From contig NZ_SMZR01000004.1 of assembly GCF_004358665.1 (NCBI RefSeq), forward strand, positions 186,001-250,000: a stretch of DNA of 64,000 bases, in the 5' to 3' direction. The notes beneath the pieces were generated by a model. The model made no database searches, was not told the DNA's origin, and saw nothing but the letters and a program-made list of their open reading frames with translations. The DNA comes from Jeotgalibacillus sp. S-D1 (GTDB lineage Bacteria; Bacillota; Bacilli; Bacillales; Jeotgalibacillaceae). Position numbers and translations under genes: made by a program. Positions 51,849 through 61,021 of this stretch are shown here, piece by piece (within the stretch, counting starts at the first letter, position 1; each line of letters begins with the position of its first letter).

Positions 51849-52744
51849 TGAATGTGATTGAAAGCAGTAATCTGGTTAAATCCTTCGGTCAAAAAGCTGT
51901 TTTAACTGATCTTTCCTTCAGCATTAAGGAAAATACAATTACAGGCATCATAGGACGGAACGGAGCAGGGAAAACGACACTTCTTAAAATTCTGGCTGGA
52001 TTTATTCATAAAAATTCGGGGGAAGTGAAGGTGTTTGGCGATCAACCATTTAATAGTCTGCTCGTATCAGCGAACAGTATTTATATCGATGAATACATAT
52101 TTTATCCACAGTCCATGACCCTTGAAGATATCCTCAAACAAAATAAGCGATTTTATAAAAAATGGGATGATACTTTGGCATACCGTCTATTTAATTATTT
52201 TTCCTTTGACCCGAACCAACTTCACAGCAGTCTGTCGAAAGGACAGAAAAACACATTTAATGCCATCGTCGGTCTTTCATCAAGGTGTTCCTTAACCATG
52301 TTTGATGAACCTACAACCGGAATGGATGCGTCAGTCCGTAAAGATTTCTATCGCGCTCTGCTAAAGGATTACCTTGCGTATCCCCGCACAATTCTTCTGT
52401 CCAGCCATCATCTTGATGAAATTGATGATTTACTTGAAGAAGTTCTGCTTATTAAAGACGGACAAAAACATCTTCAATTGCCGGTTGAGGAGTTAAAGGA
52501 ATATGCAATGAGTGTACAGGGATTCAAGGAAGAAGTAGAACAATGGACACAGAATCAGCAGCTTATTTTCCGTAAAGAGGTCAGCGGTAATGCAGCTTTT
52601 GCTGTTATACGGAATACGTTTACTAAGGCTGACAAAGAGAATGCAAGAAAGCTTGGTTTGCAGTTTAGCAAGGTAAATGCAAGCGACTTATGTGTGTATC
52701 TGACAACCCCACAAGAAGGAGGGATTGATGATGTCTTTAAGTAA
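51848..52744 (+). CDS. ABC transporter ATPase of the GntR operon
   Basis: This is a 298-residue ABC ATPase. Walker A is GRNGAGKTT near residues 37-45, the signature is the variant LSKGQKNTF, and Walker B is LTMFDEPTTGMD. The second half is longer than a bare ATPase domain and resembles YtrB-like exporters or EcsA-type. It starts immediately after the regulator and ends 14 bases into the permease gene, so the three are translated together. It powers the permease encoded next. The substrate is unknown, perhaps an antibiotic or lipid. Confidence 0.9.
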   Translation: MNVIESSNLVKSFGQKAVLTDLSFSIKENTITGIIGRNGAGKTTLLKILAGFIHKNSGEVKVFGDQPFNSLLVSANSIYIDEYIFYPQSMTLEDILKQNKRFYKKWDDTLAYRLFNYFSFDPNQLHSSLSKGQKNTFNAIVGLSSRCSLTMFDEPTTGMDASVRKDFYRALLKDYLAYPRTILLSSHHLDEIDDLLEEVLLIKDGQKHLQLPVEELKEYAMSVQGFKEEVEQWTQNQQLIFRKEVSGNAAFAVIRNTFTKADKENARKLGLQFSKVNASDLCVYLTTPQEGGIDDVFK

Positions 52745-53474
52745 TGTAAGCCTTGGGGAAACGATTAAAAATCAGTATCTATATAAAATAACTTCATATT
52801 CAGATGCAGTTAAATCATTAATGATCGTCCAGTTGATCGCGATAATGTTCACCGTTTCGATGGTAACATCTATAGGCAGCATGGGGGATGGGCTCATGCA
52901 TATCACTATTAATGAATATACCATCGATGCAACGATTGTTTTCATGATCCTGTGGGTTTTTATCACCTCTATTTTGGTGACGACGAAAAGCTATCAATAT
53001 GAGGATTTTTCTTTTGTCACAAATCGGTTGAGCAGCCAGCTGGCCAATCTTTTGTTTTTGCTGACAGCAGTTACTGCAGGAGTAGTCTCGACCATAATGA
53101 GCAGTTATCTGATATATTATATCGTCCTGATCATTTCAGATAAGCAGTTGCTTGGCGGTGTAAACATCTTAGCAAGCGGAAGCGAAATGTCTTTTACTGC
53201 AATAGTTATCTTTTTATATATGCTGCTCGCAAGTTCCGCTGGATATGCAGCAGGAGCCCTAACACAAATAAGCAGACTTTTTATCCCGCTCCTGTCTGCC
53301 GTTTTGGTTATGGGATCCATTTTCTTTGCTAATTCCACCTTTTTACGAACCTTTTATTCTTTTTATTTTTCAGAGTCATCTCTTTTATTATTTAGCGCAA
53401 AATGCCTGGTCACTTCAAGCATACTTTTCGCAGCAGCTGTATTCATCATGCAGAGCAGGGAGGTGCGGAGCTGA
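52731..53474 (+). CDS. ABC permease of the GntR operon
   Basis: This is a membrane protein of about 247 residues with six hydrophobic segments (IVQLIAIMFTVSMV, ATIVFMILWVFITSIL, LLFLLTAVTAGVVSTIM, then AIVIFLYMLLASSAGYAAG and two more). It has no signal peptide and is probably the membrane half of the exporter. Three tandem starts (TTG, ATG, ATG) occur after AAGGAGGG; the last, at 52731, has the best spacing. It overlaps the ATPase gene. It is not a strongly conserved family, so it is named by context. Confidence 0.8.
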   Translation: MSLSNVSLGETIKNQYLYKITSYSDAVKSLMIVQLIAIMFTVSMVTSIGSMGDGLMHITINEYTIDATIVFMILWVFITSILVTTKSYQYEDFSFVTNRLSSQLANLLFLLTAVTAGVVSTIMSSYLIYYIVLIISDKQLLGGVNILASGSEMSFTAIVIFLYMLLASSAGYAAGALTQISRLFIPLLSAVLVMGSIFFANSTFLRTFYSFYFSESSLLLFSAKCLVTSSILFAAAVFIMQSREVRS

Positions 53475-54175
53475 TGGTAGTTATTTGGCTTTTAATCCTG
53501 CTTGTTCTGTTTCTGTTTATAAAAAGCAGACCCGGAATAAGCAAACGACGGATTTCGGGCAATAATATCCTCAAACTGTTTTTAGGGTATATGGCCGTTT
53601 TACTTATCGCAACGGTCGCCTTTTACATTTTTCCTTTTGCAGAGGTGCCTGATAACGAAATAGGTGAACAATCTCATGAACCACTTTCTAAGCAGGGTGC
53701 AGAGCTGTATAACTTAAGCACTCAAGGCGATTTCGATAAAATCGACCCTGCCTTCTTAAAAAGCACGCAAGAAATTTCGTATAATAAAAATGAAATTACA
53801 ATAGTTGAAACGTTAACTGAGCAATCGGCCTTTCAAATAGTGGTAGAGAAAAAAGAAAGTGACGACGGGATGATTGAATTACGCTATTACGAATCTCCTT
53901 ATCGGCTGATGAATGTAAATATATCAGACCAAATTTCTAAAATAAAAACTGAAATCATAGAAGATAATCTGCTGATAAATTCAGATGGGCGACCTGAATT
54001 ATCGTACTCAACAATTTCGAAGCCGATGATACTCTCACAATTCCAAGGGGACAGAGAGGATAAAATGTTCAACGAAATTAATTATACCGAAGGCACAAGG
54101 GTGCTTCATGTAAAGGTGCCTGGAAATGTGGAAGTAACGAATGAAAAAAATGAGTTTATCCATTTCCTTGATTGA
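53474..54175 (+). CDS. Hypothetical membrane-anchored protein of the GntR operon
   Basis: I do not recognise the family. From ATG 53474 (TGATG overlap with the permease, after GGGAGGTG) the product has about 233 residues: two closely spaced hydrophobic helices (VVIWLLILLVLFLFI and LFLGYMAVLLIATVAFYIF) and then a 170-residue polar domain with beta-type sequence (NEITIVETLTEQSAFQIVVE, MNVNISDQISK). The latter should face the outside. It may be an accessory protein of the exporter or a sensor of its substrate. An in-frame upstream ATG would extend into the permease and lacks a site. Confidence 0.75.
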   Translation: MVVIWLLILLVLFLFIKSRPGISKRRISGNNILKLFLGYMAVLLIATVAFYIFPFAEVPDNEIGEQSHEPLSKQGAELYNLSTQGDFDKIDPAFLKSTQEISYNKNEITIVETLTEQSAFQIVVEKKESDDGMIELRYYESPYRLMNVNISDQISKIKTEIIEDNLLINSDGRPELSYSTISKPMILSQFQGDREDKMFNEINYTEGTRVLHVKVPGNVEVTNEKNEFIHFLD

Positions 54176-54250
54176 GTTTATATCATAAAAATCAAATGAG
54201 GGGCAGTATCGTATTTGATAAATGATGAATACGAAATTATCAGAAAAAGG

Positions 54251-54280
54251 TTGACTTAGGGTTCCGTTGTGAACTATAAT
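54251..54280 (+). promoter_or_regulatory. Promoter of the metY-metX S-box
   Basis: TTGACT (54251-54256) and TATAAT (54275-54280) are 18 bases apart; transcription would start near 54287, 31 bases before the aptamer. Confidence 0.75.
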
Positions 54281-54317
54281 CCTCAACAAGAGATTACAAA
54301 ACAGACAACTTAATATA

Positions 54318-54434
54318 CTCTTATCCAGAGTGGCGGAGGGACTAGGCCCTGCGATGCCCGGCAACCAACGAATGTATCCACGTTCGGAAAGGTGCTAATT
54401 CCTACAGATCAAAGCGTGGTCTGAAAGATAAGAG
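54318..54434 (+). ncRNA. SAM-I riboswitch (S-box) of metY-metX
   Basis: The closing stem pairs CTCTTATC (54318-54325) with GATAAGAG (54427-54434). Inside are CAGAGTGGCGGAGGGACT, GGCCCTGCGATGCCCGGCAACC and AAAGGTGCTAATTCC, the conserved S-box core. SAM binding should promote the terminator that follows. Confidence 0.96.
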
Positions 54435-54442
54435 GAGGACAA

Positions 54443-54474
54443 AACCCTCTTCTTATGAAGGGGGTTTTTCCTGT
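54443..54474 (+). terminator. S-box terminator of metY-metX
   Basis: AACCCTCTTC pairs with GAAGGGGGTT around a four-base loop and is followed by TTTCC. It lies just after the aptamer. Confidence 0.88.
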
Positions 54475-54549
54475 TTCTTTTCCCTTTTCCGGCTCGCTGA
54501 CCCATTACCCTTTACTATTAAAGCTAATGAAAAATGTTGGAATGGAGCG

Positions 54550-55869
54550 ATGACAATCATGACAAATCCCGCACATCAATACGGAATTGAAACCTTACTG
54601 CTTCATGGCGCTACAAGTGCAGACCCGACAACGGGGTCAAGGGCAGTTCCTATTTATCAAACAACCTCATATGTATTTGACAGCTCGGATCACGCACAAA
54701 AGCTTTTTTCCCTTGAGGAGCCCGGGAATATCTATACCCGCCTCGGCAATCCAACCGTTGCTGCATTTGAAGATCGAATTGCTCTTTTAGAAGGAGGGGT
54801 AGGGGCTGTCGCCGTATCGTCCGGAATGGCTGCTATTACTCTTGCGATCTTAAACCTGGCAGGAGCGGGGGATGAAATTGTTGCTGCCACTGATCTTTAT
54901 GGCGGAACCTATAATTTGTTTTCCTCCACGCTGCCCCGCTACGGGATCAATGTAAAATTTGTAGACCCGAAAAACCCGGAAAATTTCCGGGAAGCCATCA
55001 CCCCGAAAACAAAAGCTGTTTTTGCGGAAGTGATCGGAAATCCAAGCTTGCATGTATTGGATATTGAAAAGGTAGCAGAGGCAGTTCATCAGGAAGGCGT
55101 GCCGTTAATTGTTGATAGTACCTTTGCCACGCCATATCTAAACAAGCCAATTGAGCATGGTGCGGATATTGTTGTTCACTCAGCTACTAAATGGATCGGC
55201 GGGCATGGCACTACGATTGGCGGGATAGTGGTGGATAGCGGGAAATTTGATTATGGCAATGGGCGTTTTCCAGATTTCACACAGCCGGATCCAAGCTATA
55301 ATGGCCTGCGTTTTGTGGATTTGGCAGAGGCGGCTTATATTGCAAAATTCCGGGTTCAACTGCTGCGTGACATTGGTGCGTGCCTGAGCCCGCAAAATGC
55401 CTTCCTGCTGCTGCAGGGACTTGAAACATTGCATTTGCGAATCGATCGTCATATTGAAAACGCAGGGAAAGTGGCGCAGTTCCTGGAACATCATCCTCAG
55501 GTTGAGTGGGTGTCTTATCCTGGTCTTGAAAGTCACCCTTCCCATGAGCTGGCAGCAAAATACCTGCCTAAGGGACCCGGTTCAATTATTGTTTTTGGCA
55601 TTAAAGGCGGAAGAGAAGCAGGAAGAAAGGTCATTGACAATACTGCTTTATGGTCCCATGTAGCAAATGTTGGCGATGCAAAATCATTGATCATCCATCC
55701 CGCCTCGACAACACATGCACAATTATCAGATCGTGACCTGGCTGTTGCAGGTGTAACAGAAGATCAGATCCGATTATCCGTTGGCATTGAATCAGCTGCT
55801 GATCTCATCGCTGATTTGGAGCAGGCAATTAACCAATCATCAGATGTAACTGCTTCTTTAAAAAATTAA
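54550..55869 (+). CDS. metY: O-acetylhomoserine aminocarboxypropyltransferase (MetY)
   Basis: This PLP enzyme of 439 residues makes homocysteine directly from O-acetylhomoserine and sulfide. Family motifs are [68 protein letters not shown] and [16 protein letters not shown] with the PLP lysine; the length (about 430) is that of O-acetylhomoserine sulfhydrylases rather than MetI/MetC. Two in-frame ATGs (54550, 54559) exist; GGAG is too close to the first and a bit far from the second, so the start is uncertain. It is followed by metX. Confidence 0.94.
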   Translation: MTIMTNPAHQYGIETLLLHGATSADPTTGSRAVPIYQTTSYVFDSSDHAQKLFSLEEPGNIYTRLGNPTVAAFEDRIALLEGGVGAVAVSSGMAAITLAILNLAGAGDEIVAATDLYGGTYNLFSSTLPRYGINVKFVDPKNPENFREAITPKTKAVFAEVIGNPSLHVLDIEKVAEAVHQEGVPLIVDSTFATPYLNKPIEHGADIVVHSATKWIGGHGTTIGGIVVDSGKFDYGNGRFPDFTQPDPSYNGLRFVDLAEAAYIAKFRVQLLRDIGACLSPQNAFLLLQGLETLHLRIDRHIENAGKVAQFLEHHPQVEWVSYPGLESHPSHELAAKYLPKGPGSIIVFGIKGGREAGRKVIDNTALWSHVANVGDAKSLIIHPASTTHAQLSDRDLAVAGVTEDQIRLSVGIESAADLIADLEQAINQSSDVTASLKN

Positions 55870-55902
55870 CAACAAAACCTATTTGAAATGAGTTGATTAC
55901 CC

Positions 55903-56994
55903 GTGGATGACAAAGGTATAAAGGAAAAAGTCGGGCGGGTGGAAGACACGATCGATATAGGTCCGCTCAAACTGGAATCAGGAAAAGTTCTTGATCATGT
56001 TTCACTCCGATATGAAAGAGTGGGTAAAACCAATCTTCCCGTCATATTAATTTGCCACGCCTTAACCGGCAACCACTGTTCAGTAGGAACTGATCAGGAT
56101 CCGGGATGGTGGAGAGGCTTTATTGGATGCGATTCTCCTGTGGATTTACAGCAGTATCAGGTGATAACTTTCAACGTTCTGGGAGGGTGCAGCGGTTCTA
56201 CCGGTCCCGCTACTGTGCAATCCGGTCATGGGAAATACCGATTGGACTTTCCTTTTGTCAGCGTGCGGGATATGGTTCACGCACAGCATAAGGCATTGAG
56301 CATGCTTGGAATTACACATATACGGGCTGTCATTGGCGGCTCTCTTGGCGGCATGCAGACGCTTGAATGGAGTCTGCTTTATCCTGATTTTATGGATCAG
56401 GTTTTCATTTTAGCAGCGACACCTGCGCTCAGCGATTATGGAGTGGCCTTTAACCGCATTGGAATTCACGCGATTGAACAGGATCCACGATGGAAAAATG
56501 GCAATTACAAAGACTCAAGCGACGTAAAGGGATTTGAAGTTGCTCGGATGGTGGGGCTTGTTACGTACCGGAGTCCATCTTTATTTACCCAGCGATTTTT
56601 ACGCGAAGAAAAAGACAGTGATAATGGTGAAAAACCCTATTATCAAGTTGAGTCCTACCTTCGCTATCAGGGTGAAAAAATTGCAAAAAGGTTCGATCCC
56701 AACAGCTATCTTTACTTGCTTTATGCAATGAATGGGCATGATATCGGCAGGAACCGGGGCGGAGCCGAAAAAGCTGCTAATCAGATTAAGGCCGAAGTAA
56801 TCGGGGTTGGCTTTACAGGAGACTTACTGTACCCTCCTAATGAAATAAAATCCTTTATCCAATCAACCGAACGCGGTTATTTTCACGAAGTGGAAACGGC
56901 ATTCGGACATGATGGATTTCTTGTAGAGTACGAAAAGTGGGGATCAATTATCCGCGGCCATCTTGCTGAAAGATCCACAAGATCAACCGGTTGA
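55903..56994 (+). CDS. metX: Homoserine O-acetyltransferase (MetX)
   Basis: This alpha/beta-hydrolase enzyme of 363 residues transfers acetyl from acetyl-CoA to homoserine, providing the substrate for MetY and MetI. The nucleophile elbow is GGSLGGMQTLEW (Ser near residue 148), the LTGNHCSVGTDQDPGWWRGFIG and GCSGSTGPA segments are typical, and the late FGHDGFLVE carries the catalytic His. The GTG start lacks a strong site (GAGTTGATTACCC), so it is probably coupled to metY. S-box control of both genes places acetyl activation of homoserine under SAM. Confidence 0.93.
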   Translation: MDDKGIKEKVGRVEDTIDIGPLKLESGKVLDHVSLRYERVGKTNLPVILICHALTGNHCSVGTDQDPGWWRGFIGCDSPVDLQQYQVITFNVLGGCSGSTGPATVQSGHGKYRLDFPFVSVRDMVHAQHKALSMLGITHIRAVIGGSLGGMQTLEWSLLYPDFMDQVFILAATPALSDYGVAFNRIGIHAIEQDPRWKNGNYKDSSDVKGFEVARMVGLVTYRSPSLFTQRFLREEKDSDNGEKPYYQVESYLRYQGEKIAKRFDPNSYLYLLYAMNGHDIGRNRGGAEKAANQIKAEVIGVGFTGDLLYPPNEIKSFIQSTERGYFHEVETAFGHDGFLVEYEKWGSIIRGHLAERSTRSTG

Positions 56995-57010
56995 GAGTTC
57001 ATCAATATCG

Positions 57011-57160
57011 ATGCAGACAGATCGGGAGCAGCAAGCCGACAAGCTGAATATACTGCTACATGAACGACAAAACAGGATCTTGCTTAAGGGAAATCGTACC
57101 AGTAATGATGAAATCACTTTTTTACGAAAGCTGAGCAAAATAGGATATTTTCCATTTTAA
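57011..57160 (+). CDS. Possible small charged protein, 49 residues
   Basis: Just after metX an ATG opens 49 codons: MQTDREQQADKLNILLHERQ, then more charged residues and the end KIGYFPF. The composition looks protein-like, with an amphipathic helix, but no good ribosome binding site is present, and an in-frame TTG at 56963 would overlap metX. I do not recognise it. It could be a real small gene or chance. Confidence 0.3.
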   Translation: MQTDREQQADKLNILLHERQNRILLKGNRTSNDEITFLRKLSKIGYFPF

Positions 57161-57284
57161 TATGGATATTTTCCAATTTTCTATCTTTTATGGACCACTA
57201 AATGTAAAAAATCCTTCTCTAATCCCGTTTAATGTGTCGTACAAAAAGGAATAATACCAAAAAAGGGATTATGGAGGGCCAGAG

Positions 57285-58142
57285 ATGTTAATGGAAAGCA
57301 AAGATAGCAAGGGAAAGATATCGTGTAATAATGAATATGACCGATTAGAAAGAGTGTTGGTTTGTCCTCCTGCTTTTATGAAAATAGAAGAAGCAATCAA
57401 TGAGACACAAAAGCACTTTTTAGATGAAAATATAGATCAGGAAAAAGCGATGGAGCAGCATAGGGAATTTATCCAGGCATTACATGAACATGGTTCAGAT
57501 GTGATTCAGCTGCCGCCAATTAACAAATTCCCCGAACAAGTATTTACACGGGATATCGGATTTACGATTGGAGATACTGTATTTATCTCAACGATGGGAA
57601 CAAAAATGCGTACAGGCGAAGAAGTCATTCTTCAGGATTGGCTGGAAGAAATGGGAATCAAACATGAAAAAATTGAATCCTTTGCTATAGAAGGCGGCGA
57701 TGTTGTTGTCGACGGCTCAAAGGTTTGGGTAGGCGTCAGCTCCCGTACAACTGAAAAAGCAATTGAAGAATTGCAGAGCAAGCTTCCTGACTATCAGGTA
57801 ATGGCTGTGCCGTTTGATTCTCAATTTCTTCATTTAGATTGCCTGTTTAATATCGTATCTCCGACCGAAGCATTGATTTATTCCAAGGCTTTTAGCAAGG
57901 AGATGGTGGAACGATTTGCTGCTCATTATACGCTTATTGAAGTAAATGACGGCGAACAATTTACAATGGGGCCAAATGTTTTATCACTGGGTGACCGTAC
58001 GCTGTTAAGTCTTCCTGTAAACAAAGAAGTGAATAAAGAGCTGGCTCTTTCTGGATATAAGGTTATTGAGCTTGATATATCAGAGATTATTAAATCCGGC
58101 GGATCATTCCGCTGCTGCAGCCTGCCAATAAAACGCGCCTGA
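57285..58142 (+). CDS. Dimethylarginine dimethylaminohydrolase-like amidinohydrolase (YkgA type)
   Basis: This is a guanidine-modifying enzyme of 285 residues (DDAH / amidinotransferase fold). Such enzymes hydrolyse methylated arginine to citrulline. Residues visible: ERVLVCPPAFM, the acidic FTRDIGFTIGD, EGGDVVVDGSKVWVG, His in FDSQFLHLDC and the catalytic Cys near the end in GGSFRCCSLP (277/278). It resembles B. subtilis YkgA. GGAGGG precedes ATG. It is monocistronic. The last codons overlap the terminator arm. The physiological substrate is not certain. Confidence 0.88.
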   Translation: MLMESKDSKGKISCNNEYDRLERVLVCPPAFMKIEEAINETQKHFLDENIDQEKAMEQHREFIQALHEHGSDVIQLPPINKFPEQVFTRDIGFTIGDTVFISTMGTKMRTGEEVILQDWLEEMGIKHEKIESFAIEGGDVVVDGSKVWVGVSSRTTEKAIEELQSKLPDYQVMAVPFDSQFLHLDCLFNIVSPTEALIYSKAFSKEMVERFAAHYTLIEVNDGEQFTMGPNVLSLGDRTLLSLPVNKEVNKELALSGYKVIELDISEIIKSGGSFRCCSLPIKRA

Positions 58143-58157
58143 TCCCAGGCGCGTTTT
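58130..58157 (+). terminator. Terminator overlapping the DDAH-like stop
   Basis: AAAACGCGCCTG and CAGGCGCGTTTT flank a four-base loop. The left arm includes the last codons and the stop of the gene. Confidence 0.9.
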
Positions 58158-58232
58158 ATTTATTAAGGCGAGAACCGGTTGATAAAATTTATTGACCAGT
58201 TAAATACTGAGATTAAAACAAAATAGCCGCAA

Positions 58233-58255
58233 AAATCATCCGATATGGATGATTT
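58233..58255 (-). terminator. Terminator of the small minus-strand gene
   Basis: AAATCATCC and GGATGATTT flank a five-base loop. On the minus strand T-rich sequence (TTTTTGCGGCTATTTT) follows. It lies 46 bases after the stop at 58301. Confidence 0.7.
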
Positions 58256-58300
58256 CTGCAGCTTACGGCATTCAATTAAAGCCCCAGCAGAGACAAATGT

Positions 58301-58492
58301 TTAGGTTGCAGGATAGTTAGGTCCGTCGGTTTTTTTGTTTCCTTTCACTGAACCGGTTTTTGATGAGGTGTCAATTTGTGCTCCTCGCTCATCCATTGAG
58401 CCCACTTCATACACTTCCTGAATCTGGCGCTGGATTACTTCTTCAGCAAATTCTTCGTCATATTCCGGTTTGTTGCGTGGTTCTTTTTCCAT
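58301..58492 (-). CDS. Small acidic hypothetical protein, 63 residues
   Basis: I recognise no named family with confidence; some Bacillus DUF4025-type proteins look similar in size and polarity. The start MEKEPRNKPEYDEEFAEEV follows GGAGAGG at normal spacing, supporting translation. The first half is acidic and helical, the second is rich in Ser, Thr, Gly and Lys and probably disordered. There is no signal peptide or membrane segment. It has its own terminator. Confidence 0.7.
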   Translation of the reverse strand: MEKEPRNKPEYDEEFAEEVIQRQIQEVYEVGSMDERGAQIDTSSKTGSVKGNKKTDGPNYPAT

Positions 58493-58711
58493 TGATAATC
58501 CTCTCCAATCTTCATAGTATGTGTTCTATTTTAGGATTAATCATTCGTCAGAAAATATACTGTGTATTTAAACCCAACTGATAAATAATCCGAAATTTCT
58601 GTAAATGATTTGATTAACCCATCAAAAGAAAATAAAATACATGATATATTTAAATTTTCCATTTTGTTATACATGGAAGTTAATTTTTGTATTTAAAGGG
58701 GAGGAATTCAT

Positions 58712-60295
58712 ATGCATGTACCATTAGTGTTAACCGATTTTTTAGACCGGGCTGTTCAGCTTTATGGCAATAAAACGGCCGTAATAGACGGAAACCGCCA
58801 ACTTACATATCTGGAGCTTCAGGAAAGGGTTAATAAACTTTCAAGAGGATTGAAAGCGCTTCACATTAATAAGGGTGATAAAGTGGCATATCTGTCTCCA
58901 AATTCATTGGAGATGCTTGAAGGGTTTTACGGTGTTTATCAAGTGGGAGCCATCATGACCCCTCTAAATACCCGTCTTCGCCCGGAGGACTATCTTTTTA
59001 TATTGAACCATAGTGAAAGTGAAGTATTATTTGTGGACGAAGAATTATATCCTCTGATTGAATCAGTGAGAGACCGGTTTGAAACGGTGAAAACAGTGAT
59101 TATACTTGGGTCAGCAGCTCGCAGCGGCACGTATGTCTATGAACAATGGCTGGAGGAAATTCCGGGGTATCATTTTGAACGGGAGCCGCTTGAAGAAACA
59201 GATTACGCTTCACTGCTTTATACCAGCGGAACGACAGGTGATCCCAAAGGTGTTTTGCTAACACACCGGTCAAATTATTTGCATGCATTAACGACCATGC
59301 ATCATTTGAGGGTGAGTGATCAGGATACGCTGCTCCATGTCCTTCCCATGTTTCATGTTAATGGGTGGGGGTCGCCATTTTATTATACTGCAAATGGTGC
59401 GACGCAGGTCATGCAGCGAAAAGTGGACCCTGAACAAATTCTGCAAAATGTCAGAGAGCATAATGTGAGCGTGATGCACATGGCACCCACTGTATTAAAT
59501 ATGATCCTGGAAGAATCGAAAAAAACGAATGCCCGCTTTGATCATGATCTGAGAATTGTCATTGCCGGATCTTCTCCGCCTCCTGCTTTTATAAGAAAAG
59601 TGGAAGAAGAACTGGGGTGGGAGTTTATACAGGTATATGGCATGACTGAAATTTCACCACTTGTAACAATTTCGCAAATTCGATCAAATGTTGAAGCAGC
59701 CGATAACAGGGAGCGGGCCAGATTAAAAGCAAAAACAGGGTATGAACTGATTGGAACAAAGGTGAGAGTTGTGGATGAATTGGGCGTCGAAGTGGCGCAT
59801 GATGGAAAATCCATCGGAGAAATCGCTGCACGAACCAATAATGCAATGGAGGGCTATTATAAAAATGAAGAAGCCACCTCCGCAACAATAAGAGACGGGT
59901 GGCTTTATACCGGTGATATGGCCACTGTGGATGAAAATGGATTCATTGAAATAGTGGACCGGAAAAAGGATGTCATTATTAGTGGTGGTGAGAACATCTC
60001 CTCTATTGAAGTGGAAGCGATGTTCTATGAACACCCGGCAGTATTGGAAGCAGCGGTTGTCGCTGTCCCCCATGAAAAATGGGGAGAGGTTCCACATGCG
60101 GTTGTCGTGTTGCGGGAAGGTCATACAGTGACAGAATCAGATCTTATCTCGTATGCAAATGAAAAATTAGCGCGCTTTAAAATTCCAAAAGCGATTACCT
60201 TTATTGATCAGCTGCCAAAAACAGCATCAGGAAAAATTCAAAAGGTGGTCCTGCGGAAGCAGTTCTGGAGCGGAGAGGGAAAGATGGTTAATTAA
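58712..60295 (+). CDS. Acyl-CoA synthetase (AMP-forming)
   Basis: This is a 527-residue ANL-superfamily ligase that activates a fatty or other carboxylic acid to acyl-CoA through an acyl-AMP. Motifs: LLYTSGTTGDPKGVLLTHRS (P-loop, near residue 170), GMTEISPLVT (adenine-binding), GWLYTGDMATVDENGFIEIVDR and LPKTASGKIQK with the catalytic Lys. It resembles long/medium-chain fatty-acid ligases. AAGGGGAGGAATT precedes ATG. It stands alone with its own terminator. The chain length cannot be told. Confidence 0.92.
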   Translation: MHVPLVLTDFLDRAVQLYGNKTAVIDGNRQLTYLELQERVNKLSRGLKALHINKGDKVAYLSPNSLEMLEGFYGVYQVGAIMTPLNTRLRPEDYLFILNHSESEVLFVDEELYPLIESVRDRFETVKTVIILGSAARSGTYVYEQWLEEIPGYHFEREPLEETDYASLLYTSGTTGDPKGVLLTHRSNYLHALTTMHHLRVSDQDTLLHVLPMFHVNGWGSPFYYTANGATQVMQRKVDPEQILQNVREHNVSVMHMAPTVLNMILEESKKTNARFDHDLRIVIAGSSPPPAFIRKVEEELGWEFIQVYGMTEISPLVTISQIRSNVEAADNRERARLKAKTGYELIGTKVRVVDELGVEVAHDGKSIGEIAARTNNAMEGYYKNEEATSATIRDGWLYTGDMATVDENGFIEIVDRKKDVIISGGENISSIEVEAMFYEHPAVLEAAVVAVPHEKWGEVPHAVVVLREGHTVTESDLISYANEKLARFKIPKAITFIDQLPKTASGKIQKVVLRKQFWSGEGKMVN

Positions 60296-60305
60296 CAAAA
60301 CAAAT

Positions 60306-60335
60306 GCGCATTCCAATAATAGGAATGCGCTTTTT
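60306..60335 (+). terminator. Terminator of the acyl-CoA synthetase gene
   Basis: GCGCATTCC and GGAATGCGC flank a seven-base loop and are followed by TTTTT. Confidence 0.9.
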
Positions 60336-60338
60336 GTT

Positions 60339-60866
60339 TTATGCTTGCTGTGCTTGAATTTGCAGGTTGATTTTAATGTCTTCTCCTACAAGAACGCCGC
60401 CTGTTTCCAGAGCCTGGTTCCATGTCAGGCCATAGTCTTTCCGGTTCAGTTTCCCGTTTACCGAGAACCCGATTTTTTCATTGCCCCAAGGGTCTTTGCC
60501 TGAGCCTTCATACTCAACAGTGAACGTTTCCTTTTTGGTTACGTCCTTAATTGTTACGTCACCTATCAGCTCATACTCATCGTCATCCGTTTTCTTAACA
60601 TCCGTTGATGTAAATGTGATCGCTGGAAATTTCTCAACATCAAAGAAATCTGCCGAGCGAAGGTGGTTATCCCGGTCCTCATTGCGGGTATCAATGGTGT
60701 TAACATCTATTCTAAAGCTGATTGATGCGGTTGAAAGGTCCTGTACATCTGCTTCTACTTCAGCTGAAAAATCTTTAAAAGAGCCTTTTACCCGTGAAAT
60801 CATCATATGCTTAACTGAAAAATCCACACTCGAATGCACTGCGTCTACTGCCCATTTTTTTGTCAT
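60339..60866 (-). CDS. YceI-family protein (cytosolic)
   Basis: This is a 175-residue lipocalin-like YceI domain protein, a fold that binds isoprenoid or other lipophilic molecules. Typical stretches are WAVDAVHSSVDFSVKHMMISRVKGSF at the start, RNEDRDNHLRSADFFDVEKFP and LNRKDYGLTWN near the end. No signal peptide is present, so unlike E. coli YceI it should stay in the cytosol. GAGGAGGATTATTTT precedes ATG. A consensus promoter and a redox-regulator-type operator lie upstream. It is probably controlled by the YodB-like regulator encoded next door. Confidence 0.9.
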   Translation of the reverse strand: MTKKWAVDAVHSSVDFSVKHMMISRVKGSFKDFSAEVEADVQDLSTASISFRIDVNTIDTRNEDRDNHLRSADFFDVEKFPAITFTSTDVKKTDDDEYELIGDVTIKDVTKKETFTVEYEGSGKDPWGNEKIGFSVNGKLNRKDYGLTWNQALETGGVLVGEDIKINLQIQAQQA

Positions 60867-60883
60867 AAAATAATCCTCCTCAA

Positions 60884-60902
60884 AAGTTACAATAAGTAAC
60901 TT
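60884..60902 (-). promoter_or_regulatory. Operator upstream of yceI-like gene
   Basis: Perfect inverted repeat AAGTTAC-N5-GTAACTT lies about 11 bases after the predicted transcription start. Nearly the same site (AAGTTAC-N5-GTTACTT) lies at 61435-61453 before the YodB-like gene. Confidence 0.7.
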
Positions 60903-60919
60903 AGTTAGTATTTGTAATT

Positions 60920-60948
60920 AGTATAGTATGAATTAAAAGTGGTGTCAA
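60920..60948 (-). promoter_or_regulatory. Consensus promoter of yceI-like gene
   Basis: On the minus strand TTGACA (60948-60943) and TATACT (60925-60920) are exactly 17 bases apart. Confidence 0.85.
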
Positions 60949-61021
60949 TCTATTTTTAATAAAAAATTCTCGAATTTGAGATATTAATTTTAGAACCATA
61001 AAAACGCATTTAAAGACAATA

